Assembly: GCA_023525715.1 (NCBI GenBank)
Contig: JAKNSD010000073.1
Coordinates: 394,062-458,061, forward strand
DNA length: 64,000 nt
Source of the DNA: Cichorium intybus
Taxonomy: Eukaryota; Streptophyta; Magnoliopsida; Asterales; Asteraceae
Direction of reading: 5' to 3'
Position numbers and translations under genes: made by a program. Shown one piece after another: positions 37,614-53,500 of this stretch. The notes beneath the pieces were generated by a model, which saw only the letters and a program-made list of their open reading frames with translations, searched no databases and was not told the origin of the DNA. How positions within the stretch are numbered: position 1 is the first letter of the stretch; every line of letters starts with the position of its first letter.

Positions 37614-40600
37614 GTGATCATTTTAAACATTTATGGTGTACCTAGGTTCATAAGAAACTCCTTACATTTTGAATTTTTTAATGATATTTTTCTGTTATTT
37701 TTAACAATTTGTCGTGTACCCCGGTACATGAAAAATTCTAAATTTTTCAATTTTTGTAAAATTCAAAAATTACCTATAATTACAATTTGTGATCATTTTA
37801 AACATTTCTGTTGTACCTAGGTTCATGAGAAACTCCTTAAATTTTGAATTTTTTAATGATAATTTTTCTATTATTTTTAACAATTTGTCGTGTACCCCGG
37901 TACATGAAAAATTCTTAATTTTTCAATTTTTGTAAAATTCAAAAATTACCTATAATTAGACTTTGTGATCATTTTAAAACATTTCTGGTGTACCTGGGTT
38001 CATGAGAAACTCCTTAAATTTTGAATTTTTTAATGATATTTTTTCTGTTATTTTTAACAATTTGTCGTGTAACCCGGTACATGAAAAATTCTTAATTTTC
38101 AATTTTTGTAAAATTCAAAAATTACCTATAATTACACTTTGTGATCATTTTAAACATTTCTGGTGTACCTAGGTTCATGAGAAACTCCTTAAATTTTGAA
38201 TTTTTTAATGATATTTTTTATGTTATTTTTAACAATTTGTCGTGTACCCCGGTACAAGAAAAATTCTTAATTTTTGAATTTTATTATAATTCAAAAATTA
38301 CCTATAATTACACTTTGTGATCATTTTAAAACATTTCTGGTGTAGCTGTGTTCATGAGAAACTCCTTAAATTTTGAATTTTTAATGATATTTTTTCTGTA
38401 ATTTTTAACAATTTGTCGTGTACCCCGGTACATGAAAAATTCTTAATTTTTCAATTTTTGTAAAATTCAAAAATTACCTATAATTACACTTTGTGATCAT
38501 TTTAAACATTTCTGGTGTACCTAGGTTCATGAGAAACTCCTTAAATTTTGAATTTTTTAATGATATTTTTTCTGTTATTTTTAACAATTTGTCGTGTACC
38601 CCGGTACATGAAAAATTCTTAATTTTTCAATTTTTGTAAAATTCAAAAATTACCTATAATTACAATTTGTGATCATTTTAAACATTTCTGTTGTACCTAG
38701 GTTCATGAGAAACTCCTTAAATTTTGAATTTTTTAATGATAATTTTTCTATTATTTTTAACAATTTGTCGTGTACCCCGGTACATGAAAAATTCTTAATT
38801 TTTCAATTTTTGTAAAATTCAAAAATTACCTATAATTACACTTTGTGATCATTTTAAAACATTTCTGGTGTAGCTGTGATCATGAGAAACTCCTTAAATT
38901 TTGAATTTTTAATGATATTTTTTCAGTTATTTTTAACAATTTGTCGTGTACCCCGGTACATGAAAAATTCTTAATTTTTCAATTTTTGTAAAATTCAAAA
39001 ATTACCTATAATTACACTTTGTGATCATTTTAAACATTTTTGGTGTACCTGGGTTCATGAGAAACTCCTTAAATTTTGAATTTTTAATGTTATTTGTTCT
39101 GTTATTTTTAACAATTTGTCGTGTACCCCGGTACATGAAAAATTCATAATTTTTCAATTTTTGTAAAATTCAAAAATTACCTATAATTACACTTTATGAT
39201 CATTTTAAACATTTCTGGTGTACCTAGGTTCATGAGAAACTCCTTAAATTTTGAATTTTTTAATGATATTTTTTCTGTTATTTTTAACAATTTGTCGTGT
39301 ACTCCGGTACATGAAAAATTCTTAATTTTTGAATTTTTGTAAAATTCAAAAACTTCCTATAATTACACTTTGTGATCATTTTAAACGTTTTTGGTGTACC
39401 AGGGTTCATGAGAAACTCCTTAAATTTTGAATTTTTTAATGATATTTTTCAGTTATTTTTAACAATTTTTCGTGTACCCCGATACATGAATAATTCTTAA
39501 TTTTTGAATTTTATTAAAATTCAAAAATTACCTATAATTAGACTTTGTGATCATTTTAAAACATATCTGGTGTACCTGGGTTAATGAGAAACTCCTTAAA
39601 TTTTGAATTTTTTTAATGATATTTTTCAGTTATTTTTAACAATTTTTCGTGTACCCCGATACATGAAAAATTCTTAATTTTTGAATTTTATTAAAATTCA
39701 AAAATTACCTATAATTAGACTTTGTGATCATTTTAAAACATTTCTGGTGTACCTGGGTTCATGAGAAACTCCTTAAATTTTGAATTTTTTAATGATATTT
39801 TTTCTGTTATTTTTAACAATTTGTCGTGTAACCCGGTACATGAAAAATTCTTAATTTTTCAATTTTTGTAAAATTCAAAAATTACCTATAATTAAACTTT
39901 GTGATCATTTTAAACATTTTTGGTGTACCTAGGTTCATGAGAAACTCCTTAAATTTTGAATTTTTTAATGATATTTTTTATGTTATTTTTAACAATTTGT
40001 CGTGTACCCCGGTACATGAAAAATTCTTAATTTTTGAATTTTATTATAATTAAAAAATTACCTATAATTACACTTTGTGATCATTTTAAAACATTTCTCG
40101 TGTAGCTGTGTTCATGAGAAACTCCTTAAATTTTGAATTTTTAATGATATTTTTTCTGTAATTTTTAACAATTTGTCGTCTACCCCGGTACATGAAAAAT
40201 TCTTAATTTTTCAATTTTTGTAAAATTCAAAAATTACCTATAATTACACTTTGTGATCATTTTAAACATTTATGGTGTACCTAGGTTCATAAGAAACTCC
40301 TTACATTTTGAATTTTTTAATGATATTTTTCTGTTATTTTTAACAATTTGTCGTGTACCCCGGTACATGAAAAATTCTAAATTTTTCAATTTTTGTAAAA
40401 TTCAAAAATTACCTATAATTACAATTTGTGATCATTTTAAACATTTCTGTTGTACCTAGGTTCATGAGAAACTCCTTAAATTTTGAATTTTTTAATGATA
40501 ATTTTTCTGTTATTTTTAACAATTTGTCGTGTACCCCGGTACATGAAAAATTCTTAATTTTTCAATTTTTGTAAAATTCAAAAATTACCTATAATTAGAC

Positions 40601-42535
40601 TTTGTGATCATTTTAAAACATTTATGGTGTACCTGGGTTCATGAGAAACTCCTTAAATTTTGAATTTTTTAATGATATTTTTTCTGTTATTTTTAACAAT
40701 TTGTCGTGTAACCCGGTACATGAAAAATTCTTAATTTTCAATTTTTGTAAAATTCAAAAATTACCTATAATTACACTTTGTGATCATTTTAAACATTTCT
40801 GGTGTACCTAGGTTCATGAGAAACTCCTTAAATTTTGAATTTTTTAATGATATTTTTTATGTTATTTTTAACAATTTGTCGTGTACCCCGGTACAAGAAA
40901 AATTCTTAATTTTTGAATTTTATTATAATTCAAAAATTACCTATAATTACATTTTGTGATCATTTTAAAACATTTCTGGTGTAGCTGTGTTCATGAGAAA
41001 CTCCTTAAATTTTGAATTTTTAATGATATTTTTCTGTAATTTTTAACAATTTGTCGTGTACCCCGGTACATGAAAAATTCTTAATTTTTCAATTTTTGTA
41101 AAATTCAAAAATTACCTATAATTACACTTTGTGATCATTTTAAACATTTCTGGTGTACCTAGGTTCATGAGAAACTCCTTAAATTTTGAATTTTTTAATG
41201 ATATTTTTTCTGTTATTTTTAACAATTTGTCGTGTACCCCGGTACATGAAAAATTCTTAATTTTTCAATTTTTGTAAAATTCAAAAATTACCTATAATTA
41301 CAATTTGTGATCATTTTAAACATTTCTGTTGTACCTAGGTTCATGAGAAACTCCTTAAATTTTGAATTTTTTAATGATAATTTTTCTATTATTTTTAACA
41401 ATTTGTCGTGTACCCCGGTACATGAAAAATTCTTAATTTTTCAATTTTTGTAAAATTCAAAAATTACCTATAATTACACTTTGTGATCATTTTAAAACAT
41501 TTCTGGTGTAGCTGTGATCATGAGAAACTCCTTAAATTTTGAATTTTTAATGATATTTTTTCTGTTATTTTTAAGAATTTGTCGTGTACCCCGGTACATG
41601 AAAAATTCTTAATTTTTCAATTTTTGTAAAATTCAAAAATTACCTATAATTACACTTTGTGATCATTTTAAACATTTTTGGTGTACCTGGGTTCATGAGA
41701 AACTCCTTAAATTTTGAATTTTTAATGATATTTGTTCTGTTATTTTTAACAATTTGTCGTGTACCCCGGTACATGAAAAATTCATAATTTTTCAATTTTT
41801 GTAAAATTCAAAAATTACCTATAATTACACTTTATGGTCATTTTAAACATTTCTGGTGTACCTAGGTTCATGAGAAACTCCTTAAATTTTGAATTTTTTA
41901 ATGATATTTTTTTTGTTATTTTTAACAATTTGTCGTGTACTCCGGTACATGAAAAATTCTTAATTTTTGAATTTTTGTAAAATTCAAAAACTTCCTATAA
42001 TTACACTTTGTGATCATTTTAAACGTTTTTGGTGTACCTGGGTTCATGAGAAACTCCTTAAATTTTGAATTTTTTAATGATATTTTTCAGTTATTTTTAA
42101 CAATTTTTCGTGTACCCCGATACATGAAAAATTCTTAATTTTTGAATTTTATTAAAATTCAAAAATTACCTATAATTAGACTTTGTGATCATTTTAAAAC
42201 ATATCTGGTGTACCTGGGTTAATGAGAAACTCCTTAAATTTTGAATTTTTTAATGATATTTTTCTGTTATTTTTAACAATTTGTCGTGTAACCCGGTACA
42301 TGAAAAATTCTTAATTTTTCAATTTTTGTAAAATTCAAAAATTACCTATAATTACACTTTGTAATCATTTTAAACATTTATGGTGTACCTAGGTTCATGA
42401 GAAACTCCTTAAATTTTGAATTTTTAATGATATTTTTTCTGTAATTTTTAACAATTTGTCGTCTACCCCGGTACATGAAAAATTCTTAATTTTTCAATTT
42501 TTGTAAAATTCAAAAATTACCTATAATTACACTTT
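37614..42535 (+). repeat. Higher-order repeat units of 2639 and 2283 bp
   Basis: The AGGTTCATAAG/CCTTACATTTTG variant recurs at about 37614, 40253 and 42536. GTAGCTGTGATCATG recurs at about 38871, 41509 and 43794. The second unit is 356 bp shorter, two monomers, so an unequal exchange removed or added a dimer. Confidence 0.8.
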
Positions 42536-43750
42536 GTGATCATTTTAAACATTTATGGTGTACCTAGGTTCATAAGAAACTCCTTACATTTTGAATTTTT
42601 TAATGATATTTTTCTGTTATTTTTAACAATTTGTCGTGTACCCCGGTACATGAAAAATTCTAAATTTTTCAATTTTTGTAAAATTCAAAAATTACCTATA
42701 ATTACAATTTGTGATCATTTTAAACATTTCTGTTGTACCTAGGTTCATGAGAAACTCCTTAAATTTTGAATTTTTTAATGATAATTTTTCTGTTATTTTT
42801 AACAATTTGTCGTGTACCCCGGTACATGAAAAATTCTTAATTTTTCAATTTTTTGTAAAATTCAAAAATTACCTATAATTAGACTTTGTGATCATTTTAA
42901 AACATTTATGGTGTACCTGGGTTCATGAGAAACTCCTTAAATTTTGAATTTTTTAATGATATTTTTTCTGTTATTTTTAACAATTTGTCGTGTAACCCGG
43001 TACATGAAAAATTCTTAATTTTCAATTTTTGTAAAGTTCAAAAATTACCTATAATTACACTTTGTGATCATTTTAAACATTTCTGGTGTACCTAGGTTCA
43101 TGAGAAACTCCTTAAATTTTGAATTTTTTAATGATATTTTTTATGTTATTTTTAACAATTTGTCGTGTACCCCGGTACAAGAAAAATTCTTAATTTTTGA
43201 ATTTTATTATAATTCAAAAATTACCTATAATTACACTTTGTGATCATTTTACAACATTTCTGGTGTAGCTGTGTTCATGAGAAACTCCTTAAATTTTGAA
43301 TTTTTAATGATATTTTTTCTGTAATTTTTAACAATTTGTCGTGTACCCCGGTACATGAAAAATTCTTAATTTTTCAATTTTTGTAAAATTCAAAAATTAC
43401 CTATAATTACACTTTGTGATCATTTTAAACATTTCTGGTGTACCTAGGTTCATGAGAAACTCCTTAAATTTTGAATTTTTTAATGATATTTTTTCTGTTA
43501 TTTTTAACAATTTGTCGTGTACCCCGGTACATGAAAAATTCTTAATTTTTCAATTTTTGTAAAATTCAAAAATTACCTATAATTACAATTTGTGATCATT
43601 TTAAACATTTCTGTTGTACCTAGGTTCATGAGAAACTCCTTAAATTTTGAATTTTTTAATGATAATTTTTCTATTATTTTTAACAATTTGTCGTGTACCC
43701 CGGTACATGAAAAATTCTTAATTTTTCAATTTTTGTAAAATTCAAAAATT

Positions 43751-46700
43751 ACCTATAATTACACTTTGTGATCATTTTAAAACATTTCTGGTGTAGCTGT
43801 GATCATGAGAAACTCCTTAAATTTTGAATTTTTAATGATATTTTTTCTGTTATTTTTAACAATTTGTCGTGTACCCCGGTACATGAAAAATTCTTAATTT
43901 TTCAATTTTTGTAAAATTCAAAAATTACCTATAATTACACTTTGTGATCATTTTAAACATTTTTGGTGTACCTGGGTTCATGAGAAACTCCTTAAATTTT
44001 GAATTTTTAATGATATTTGTTCTGTTATTTTTAACAATTTGTCGTGTACCCCGGTACATGAAAAATTCATAATTTTTCAATTTTTGTAAAATTCAAAAAT
44101 TACCTATAATTACACTTTATGGTCATTTTAAACATTTCTGGTGTACCTAGGTTCATGAGAAACTCCTTAAATTTTGAATTTTTTAATGATATTTTTTTTG
44201 TTATTTTTAACAATTTGTCGTGTACTCCGGTACATGAAAAATTCTTAATCTTTGAATTTTTGTAAAATTCAAAAACTTCCTATAATTACACTTTGTGATC
44301 ATTTTAAACGTTTTTGGTGTACCTGGGTTCATGAGAAACTCCTTAAATTTTGAATTTTTTAATGATATTTTTCAGTTATTTTTAACAATTTTTCGTGTAC
44401 CCCGATACATGAAAAATTCTTAATTTTTGAATTTTATTAAAATTCAAAAATTACCTATAATTAGACTTTGTGATCATTTTAAAACATATCTGGTGTACCT
44501 GGGTTAATGAGAAACTCCTTAAATTTTGAATTTTTTAATGATATTTTTCTGTTATTTTTAACAATTTGTCGTGTAACCCGGTACATGAAAAATTCTTAAT
44601 TTTTCAATTTTTGTAAAATTCAAAAATTACCTATAATTACACTTTGTAATCATTTTAAACATTTATGGTGTACCTAGGTTCATGAGAAACTCCTTAAATT
44701 TTGAATTTTTTAATGATATTTTTTATGTTATTTTTAAGAATTTGTCGTGTACCCCGGTACATGAAAAATTCTTAATTTTTGAATTTTATTATAATTCAAA
44801 AATTACCTATAATTACACTTTGTGATCATTTTAAAACATTTCTGGTGTAGCTGTGTTCATGAGAAACTCCTTAAATTTTGAATTTTTAATGATATTTTTT
44901 CTGTAATTTTTAACAATTTGTCGTCTACCCCGGTACATGAAAAATTCTTAATTTTTCAATTTTTGTAAAATTCAAAAATTACCTATAATTACACTTTGTG
45001 ATCATTTTAAACATTTCTGGTGTACCTAGGTTCATGAGAAACTCCTTAAATTTTGAATTTTTTAATGATATTTTTTCTGTTATTTTTAACAATTTGTCGT
45101 GTACCCCGGTACATGAAAAATTCTTAATTTTTCAATTTTTGTAAAATTCAAAAATTACCTATAATTACAATTTGTGATCATTTTAAACATTTCTGTTGTA
45201 CCTAGGTTCATAAGAAACTCCTTAAATTTTGAATTTTTTAATGATAAATTTTCTGTTATTTTTAACAATTTGTCGTGTACCCCGGTACATGAAAAATTCT
45301 TAATTTTTCAATTTTTGTAAAATTCAAAAATTACCTATAATTACACTTTGTGATCATTTTAAAACATTTCTAATGTAGCTGTGTTCATGAGAAACTCCTT
45401 AAATTTTGAATTTTTAATGATATTTTTTCTGTTATTTTTAACAATTTGTCGTGTAACCCGGTACATGAAAAATTCTTAATTTTTCAATTTTTGTAAAATT
45501 CAAAAATTACTTATAATTACACTTTGTGATCATTTTAAACATTTTTGGTGTACCTGGGTTCATGAAAAACTCCTTAAATTTTGAATTTTTTAATGATATT
45601 TTTTCTGTTATTTTTAACAATTTGTCGTGTACCCCGGTACATGAAAAATTCTTAATTTTTCAATTTTTGTAAAATTCAAAAATTACCTATAATTACACTT
45701 TGTGATCATTTTAAACATTTATGGTGTACCTGGGTTCATGAGAAACTCCTTAAATTTTGAATTTTTTAATGATATTTTTTCTGTTATTTTTAACAATTTG
45801 TCGTGTACTCCGGTACATGAAAAATTCTTAATTTTTGAATTTTTGTAAAATTCAAAAATTACCTATAATTACACTTTGTGATCATTTTAAGCGTTTTTGG
45901 TGTACCTGGGTTCATGAGAAACTCCTTAAATTTTGAATTTTTTAATGATATTTTTCAGTTATTTTTAACAATTTTTCGTGTACCCCGATACATGAAAAAT
46001 TCTTATTTTTTGAATTTTATTAAAATTCAAAAATTACCTATAATTAGACTTTGTGATCATTTTAAAACATTTCTGGTGTACCTAGGTTCATGAGAAACTC
46101 CTTAAATTTTGAATTTTTTAATGATATTTTTTCTGTTATTTTTAACAATTTGTCGTGTAACCCGGTACATGAAAAATTCTTAATTTTTCAATTTTTGTAA
46201 AATTCAAAAATTACCTATAATTACACTTTGTGATCATTTTAAACATTTCTGGTGTACCTAGGTTCGTGAGAAACTACTTAAATTTTGAATTTTTTAATGA
46301 TATTTTTTATGTTATTTTTAACAATTTGTCGTGTACCCCGGTACATGAAAAATTCTTAATTTTTGAATTTTATTATAATTCAAAAATTACCTATAATTAC
46401 ACTTTGTGATCATTTTAAAACATTTCTGGTGTAGCTGTGTTCATGAGAAACTCCTTAAATTTTGAATTTTTAATGATATTTTTTCTGTAATTTTTAACAA
46501 TTTGTCGTATACCCCGGTACATGAAAAATTCTTAATTTTTCAATTTTTGTAAAATTCAAAAATTACCTATAATTACACTTTGTGATCATTTTAAAACATT
46601 TCTGGTGTAGCTGTGATCATGAGAAACTCCTTAAATTTTGAATTTTTAATGATATTTTTTCTGTTATTTTTAACAATTTGTCGTGTACCCCGGTACATGA

Positions 46701-49380
46701 AAAATTCTTAATTTTTCAATTTTTGTAAAATTCAAAAATTACCTATAATTACACTTTGTGATCATTTTAAACATTTTTGGTGTACCTGGGTTCATGAGAA
46801 ACTCCTTAAATTTTGAATTTTTAATGATATTTGTTCTGTTATTTTTAACAATTTGTCGTGTACCCCGGTACATGAAAAATTCATAATTTTTCAATTTTTG
46901 TAAAATTCAAAAATTACCTATAATTACACTTTATGGTCATTTTAAACATTTCTGGTGTACCTAGGTTCATGAGAAACTCCTTAAATTTTGAATTTTTTAA
47001 TGATATTTTTTTTGTTATTTTTAACAATTTGTCGTGTACTCCGGTACATGAAAAATTCTTAATTTTTGAATTTTTGTAAAATTCAAAAACTTCCTATAAT
47101 TACACTTTGTGATCATTTTAAACGTTTTTGGTGTACCTGGGTTCATGAGAAACTCCTTAAATTTTGAATTTTTTAATGATATTTTTCAGTTATTTTTAAC
47201 AATTTTTCGTGTACCCCGATACATGAAAAATTCTTAATTTTTGAATTTTATTAAAATTCAAAAATTACCTATAATTAGACTTTGTGATCATTTTAAAACA
47301 TATCTGGTGTACCTGGGTTAATGAGAAACTCCTTAAATTTTGAATTTTTTAATGATATTTTTCTGTTATTTTTAACAATTTGTCGTGTAACCCGGTACAT
47401 GAAAAATTCTTAATTTTTCAATTTTTGTAAAATTCAAAAATTACCTATAATTACACTTTGTAATCATTTTAAACATTTATGGTGTACCTAGGTTCATGAG
47501 AAACTCCTTAAATTTTGAATTTTTTAATGATATTTTTTATGTTATTTTTAACAATTTGTCGTGTACCCCGGTACATGAAAAATTCTTAATTTTTGAATTT
47601 TATTATAATTCAAAAATTACCTATAATTACACTTTGTGATCATTTTAAAACATTTCTGGTGTAGCTGTGTTCATGAGAAACTCCTTAAATTTTGAATTTT
47701 TAATGATATTTTTTCTGTAATTTTTAACAATTTGTCGTCTACCCCGGTACATGAAAAATTCTTAATTTTTCAATTTTTGTAAAATTCAAAAATTACCTAT
47801 AATTACACTTTGTGATCATTTTAAACATTTCTGGTGTACCTAGGTTCATGAGAAACTCCTTAAATTTTGAATTTTTTAATGATATTTTTTCTGTTATTTT
47901 TAACAATTTGTCGTGTACCCCGGTACATGAAAAATTCTTAATTTTTCAATTTTTGTAAAATTCAAAAATTACCTATAATTACAATTTGTGATCATTTTAA
48001 ACATTTCTGTTGTACCTAGGTTCATAAGAAACTCCTTAAATTTTGAATTTTTTAATGATAAATTTTCTGTTATTTTTAACAATTTGTCGTGTACCCCGGT
48101 ACATGAAAAATTCTTAATTTTTCAATTTTTGTAAAATTCAAAAATTACCTATAATTACACTTTGTGATCATTTTAAAACATTTCTAATGTAGCTGTGTTC
48201 ATGAGAAACTCCTTAAATTTTGAATTTTTAATGATATTTTTTCTGTTATTTTTAACAATTTGTCGTGTAACCCGGTACATGAAAAATTCTTAATTTTTCA
48301 ATTTTTGTAAAATTCAAAAATTACTTATAATTACACTTTGTGATCATTTTAAACATTTTTGGTGTACCTGGGTTCATGAAAAACTCCTTAAATTTTGAAT
48401 TTTTTAATGATATTTTTTCTGTTATTTTTAACAATTTGTCGTGTACCCCGGTACATGAAAAATTCTTAATTTTTCAATTTTTGTAAAATTCAAAAATTAC
48501 CTATAATTACACTTTGTGATCATTTTAAACATTTATGGTGTACCTGGGTTCATGAGAAACTCCTTAAATTTTGAATTTTTTAATGATATTTTTTCTGTTA
48601 TTTTTAACAATTTGTCGTGTACTCCGGTACATGAAAAATTCTTAATTTTTGAATTTTTGTAAAATTCAAAAATTACCTATAATTACACTTTGTGATCATT
48701 TTAAGCGTTTTTGGTGTACCTGGGTTCATGAAAAACTCCTTAAATTTTGAATTTTTTAATGATATTTTTCAGTTATTTTTAACAATTTTTCGTGTACCCC
48801 GATACATGAAAAATTCTTATTTTTTGAATTTTATTAAAATTCAAAAATTACCTATAATTAGACTTTGTGATCATTTTAAAACATTTCTGGTGTACCTAGG
48901 TTCATGAGAAACTCCTTAAATTTTGAATTTTTTAATGATATTTTTTCTGTTATTTTTAACAATTTGTCGTGTAACCCGGTACATGAAAAATTCTTAATTT
49001 TTCAATTTTTGTAAAATTCAAAAATTACCTATAATTACACTTTGTGATCATTTTAAACATTTCTGGTGTACCTAGGTTCGTGAGAAACTACTTAAATTTT
49101 GAATTTTTTAATGATATTTTTTATGTTATTTTTAACAATTTGTCGTGTACCCCGGTACATGAAAAATTCTTAATTTTTGAATTTTATTATAATTCAAAAA
49201 TTACCTATAATTACACTTTGTGATCATTTTAAAACATTTCTGGTGTAGCTGTGTTCATGAGAAACTCCTTAAATTTTGAATTTTTAATGATATTTTTTCT
49301 GTAATTTTTAACAATTTGTCGTATACCCCGGTACATGAAAAATTCTTAATTTTTCAATTTTTGTAAAATTCAAAAATTAC
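43751..49380 (+). repeat. Higher-order repeat of 2814 bp (16 monomers), two copies
   Basis: Matching variants lie 2814 bp apart: GTAGCTGTGATC at 43794 and 46608, TTTTAAGCG at about 45890 and 48704, and GTCGTATACCCC at about 46504 and 49318. The copies are nearly identical, so the duplication is recent. The outer limits are approximate. Confidence 0.8.
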
Positions 49381-50579
49381 CTATAATTACACTTTGTGAT
49401 CATTTTAACCATTTCAGGTGTACCTAGGTTCATGAGAAACTCCTTAAATTTTGAATTTTTTAATGATATTTTTTCTGTTATTTTTAACAATTTGTCGTGT
49501 ACCCCGGTATATGAAAAATTCTTAATTTTTCAATTTTTGTAAAATTCAAAAATTACCTATAATTACAATTTGTGATCATTTTAAACATTTCTGTTGTACC
49601 TAGGTTCATGAGAAACTCCATAAATTTTGAATTTTTTAATGATAATTTTTCTGTTATTTTTAACAATTTGTCGTGTAGCCCGGTACATGAAAAATTCTTA
49701 ATTTTTCAATTTTTGTAAAATTCAAAAATTACCTACAATTACACTTTGTGATCATTTTAAAACATTTCTGGTGTAGCTGTGTTCATGAGAAACTCCTTAA
49801 ATTTTGAATTTTTAATGATATTTTTTCTGTTATTTTTAACAATTTGTCGTGTACCCCGGTACATGAAAAATTCTTAATTTTTCAATTTTTGTAAAATTCA
49901 AAAATTACCTATAATTACACTTTGTGATCATTTTAAACATTTTTGGTGTACCTGGGTTCATGAGAAACTCCTTAAATTTTGAATTTTTTAATGATATTTT
50001 TCTGTTATTTTTAACAATTTGTCGTGTACCCCGGTACATGAAAAATTCTTAATTTTTCAATTTTTGTAAAATTCAAAAATTACCTATAATTACACTTTGT
50101 GATCATTTTGAACATTTCTGGTGTACCTGGGCTCATGAGAAACTCCTTAAATTTTGAATTTTTTAATGATATTTTTTCTGTTATTTTTAACAATTTGTCG
50201 TGTACTCCGGTACATGAAAAATTCTTAATTTTTGAATTTTTGTAAAATTCAAAAATTACATATAATTACACTTTGTGATCATTTTAAACGTTTTTGGTGT
50301 ACCTGGGTTCATGAAAAACTCCTTAAATTTTGAATTTTTAATGATATTTTTCAGTTATTTTTAACAATTTTTCGTGTACCCCGATACATGAAAAATTCTT
50401 AATTTTTGAATTTTATTAAAATTCAAAAATTACCTATAATTAGACTTTGTGATCATTTTAAAACATTTCTGGTGTACCTGGGTTCATGAGAAACTCCTTA
50501 AATTTTGAATTTTTTAATGATATTTTTTCTGTTATTTTTAACAATTTGTCGTGTACCCCGGTACATGAAAAATTCTTAA

Positions 50580-53500
50580 TTTTTGAATTTTTGTAAAATT
50601 CAAAAATTACCTATAATTACACTTTATGATCATTTTAACATTTCTGGTGTACCTGGGTTCATGATAAACTCCTTAAATTTTGAATTTTTTAATGATATTT
50701 TTTCTGTTATTTTTAACAATTTGTCGTGTACCCCGGTACATGAAAAATTCTTAATTTTTCAATTTTATTATAATTCAAAATTTACATATAATAACACTTT
50801 GTGATCATTTTAAAACATTTCTGGTGTAGCTGTGCTCATGAGAAACTCCTTCAATTTTGAATTTTTAATGATATTTTTTCTGTAATTTTTAACAATTTTT
50901 CGTGTACCCCGGTACATGAAAAATTCTTAATTTTTCAATTTATGTAAAATTCAAAAATTACCTATAATTACACTTTGTGATCATTTTAAACATTTCTGGT
51001 GTATCTAGGTTCATGAGAAACTCCTTAAATTTAGAATTTTTTAATGATATTTTTTCTGTTATTTTTAACAATTTGTCGTGTACCCCGGTACATGAAAAAT
51101 TCTTAATTTTTGAATTTTTGTAAAATTCAAAAATTACCTATAATTACACTTTATGATCATTTTAAACATTTCTGGTGTACCTGGGTTCATGAGAAACTCC
51201 TTAAATTTTGAATTTTTTAATGATATTTTTTCTGTTATTTTTAACAATTTGTCGTGTACCCCGGTACATGAAAAATTCTTAATTTTTGAATTTTTGCAAA
51301 ATTCAAAAATTACCTATAATTACACTTTGTGATCATTTTAAACATTTCTGGTGTACCTAGGTTCATGAGAAACTCCTTAAATTTTGAATTTTTTAATGAT
51401 ATTTTTTCTGTTATTTTTAACAATTTGTCGTGTACCCCGGTACATGAAAAATTCTTAATTTTTCAATTTTTGTAAAATTCAAAAATTACCTATAATTACA
51501 ATTTGTGATCATTTTAAACATTTCTGTTGTACCTAGGTTCATGAGAAACTCCTTAAATTTTGAATTTTTTAATGATAATTTTTCTGTTATTTTTAACAAT
51601 TTGTCGTGTACCCCGGTACATGAAAAATTCTTAATTTTTCAATTTTTGTAAAATTCAAAAATTACCTATAATTACACTTTGTGATCATTTTAAACTTTTC
51701 TGGTGTACCAAGGTTCATGAGAAACTCCTTAAATTTTGAATTTTTTAATGATATTTTTCTGTTATTTTTAACAATTTGTCGTATACCCCGGTACATGAAA
51801 AATTCTTAATTTTTCAATTTTTGTAAAATTCAAAAATTACCTATAATTACACTTTGTGATCATTTTAAACATTTCTGGTGTACCTAGGTTCATGAGAAAC
51901 TCCTTAAATTTTGAATTTTTTAAAGATATTTTTTCTGTTATTTTTAACAATTTGTCGTGTAACCCGGTACATGAAAAATTCTTAATTTTTGAATTTTTGT
52001 AAAATTCAAAAATTACCTATAATTACACTTTATGATCATTTTAAACATTTCTGGTGTACCTGGGTTCATGATAAACTCCTTAAATTTTGAACTTTTTAAT
52101 GATATTTTTTCTGTTATTTTTAACAATTTGTCGTGTACCCCGGTACATGAAAAATTCTTAATTTTTGAATTTTATTATAATTCAAAAATTACATATAATT
52201 ACACTTTGTGATCATTTTAAAACATTTCTGGTGTAGCTGTGCTCATGAGAAACTCCTTAAATTTTGAATTTTTAATGATATTTTTTCTGTAATTTTTAAC
52301 AATTTGTCGTGTACCCCGGTACATGAAAAATTCTTAATTTTTCAATTTATGTAAAATTCAAAAATTACCTATAATTACACTTTGTGATCATTTTAAACAT
52401 TTCTGGTGTATCTAGGTTCATGAGAAACTCCTTAAATTTAGAATTTTTTAATGATATTTTTTCTGTTATTTTTAACAATTTGTCGTGTACCCCGGTACAT
52501 GAAAAATTCTTAATTTTTGAATTTTTGTAAAATTCAAAAATTACCTATAATTACACTTTATGATCATTTTAAACATTTCTGGTGTACCTGGGTTCATGAG
52601 AAACTCCTTAAATTTTGAATTTTTTAATGATATTTTTTCTGTTATTTTTAACAATTTGTCGTGTACCCCGGTACATGAAAAATTCTTAATTTTTGAATTT
52701 TTGCAAAATTCAAAAATTACCTATAATTACACTTTGTGATCATTTTAAACATTTCTGGTGTACCTAGGTTCATGAGAAACTCCTTAAATTTTGAATTTTT
52801 TAATGATATTTTTTCTGTTATTTTTAACAATTTGTCGTGTACCCCGGTACATGAAAAATTCTTAATTTTTCAATTTTTGTAAAATTCAAAAATTACCTAT
52901 AATTACAATTTGTGATCATTTTAAACATTTCTGTTGTACCTAGGTTCATGAGAAACTCCTTAAATTTTGAATTTTTTAATGATAATTTTTCTGTTATTTT
53001 TAACAATTTGTCGTGTACCCCGGTACATGAAAAATTCTTAATTTTTCAATTTTTGTAAAATTCAAAAATTACCTATAATTACACTTTGTGATCATTTTAA
53101 ACTTTTCTGGTGTACCAAGGTTCATGAGAAACTCCTTAAATTTTGAATTTTTTAATGATATTTTTCTGTTATTTTTAACAATTTGTCGTATACCTCGGTA
53201 CATGAAAAATTCTTAATTTTTCAATTTTTGTAAAATTCAAAAATTACCTATAATTACACTTTGTGATCATTTTAAACATTTCTGGTGTACCTAGGTTCAT
53301 GAGAAACTCCTTAAATTTTGAATTTTTTAATGATATTTTTTCTGTTATTTTTAACAATTTGTCGTGTAACCCGGTACATGAAAAATTCTTAATTTTTGAA
53401 TTTTTGTAAAATTCAAAAATTACCTATAATTACACTTTATGATCATTTTAAACATTTCTGGTGTACCTGGGTTCATGATAAACTCCTTAAATTTTGAACT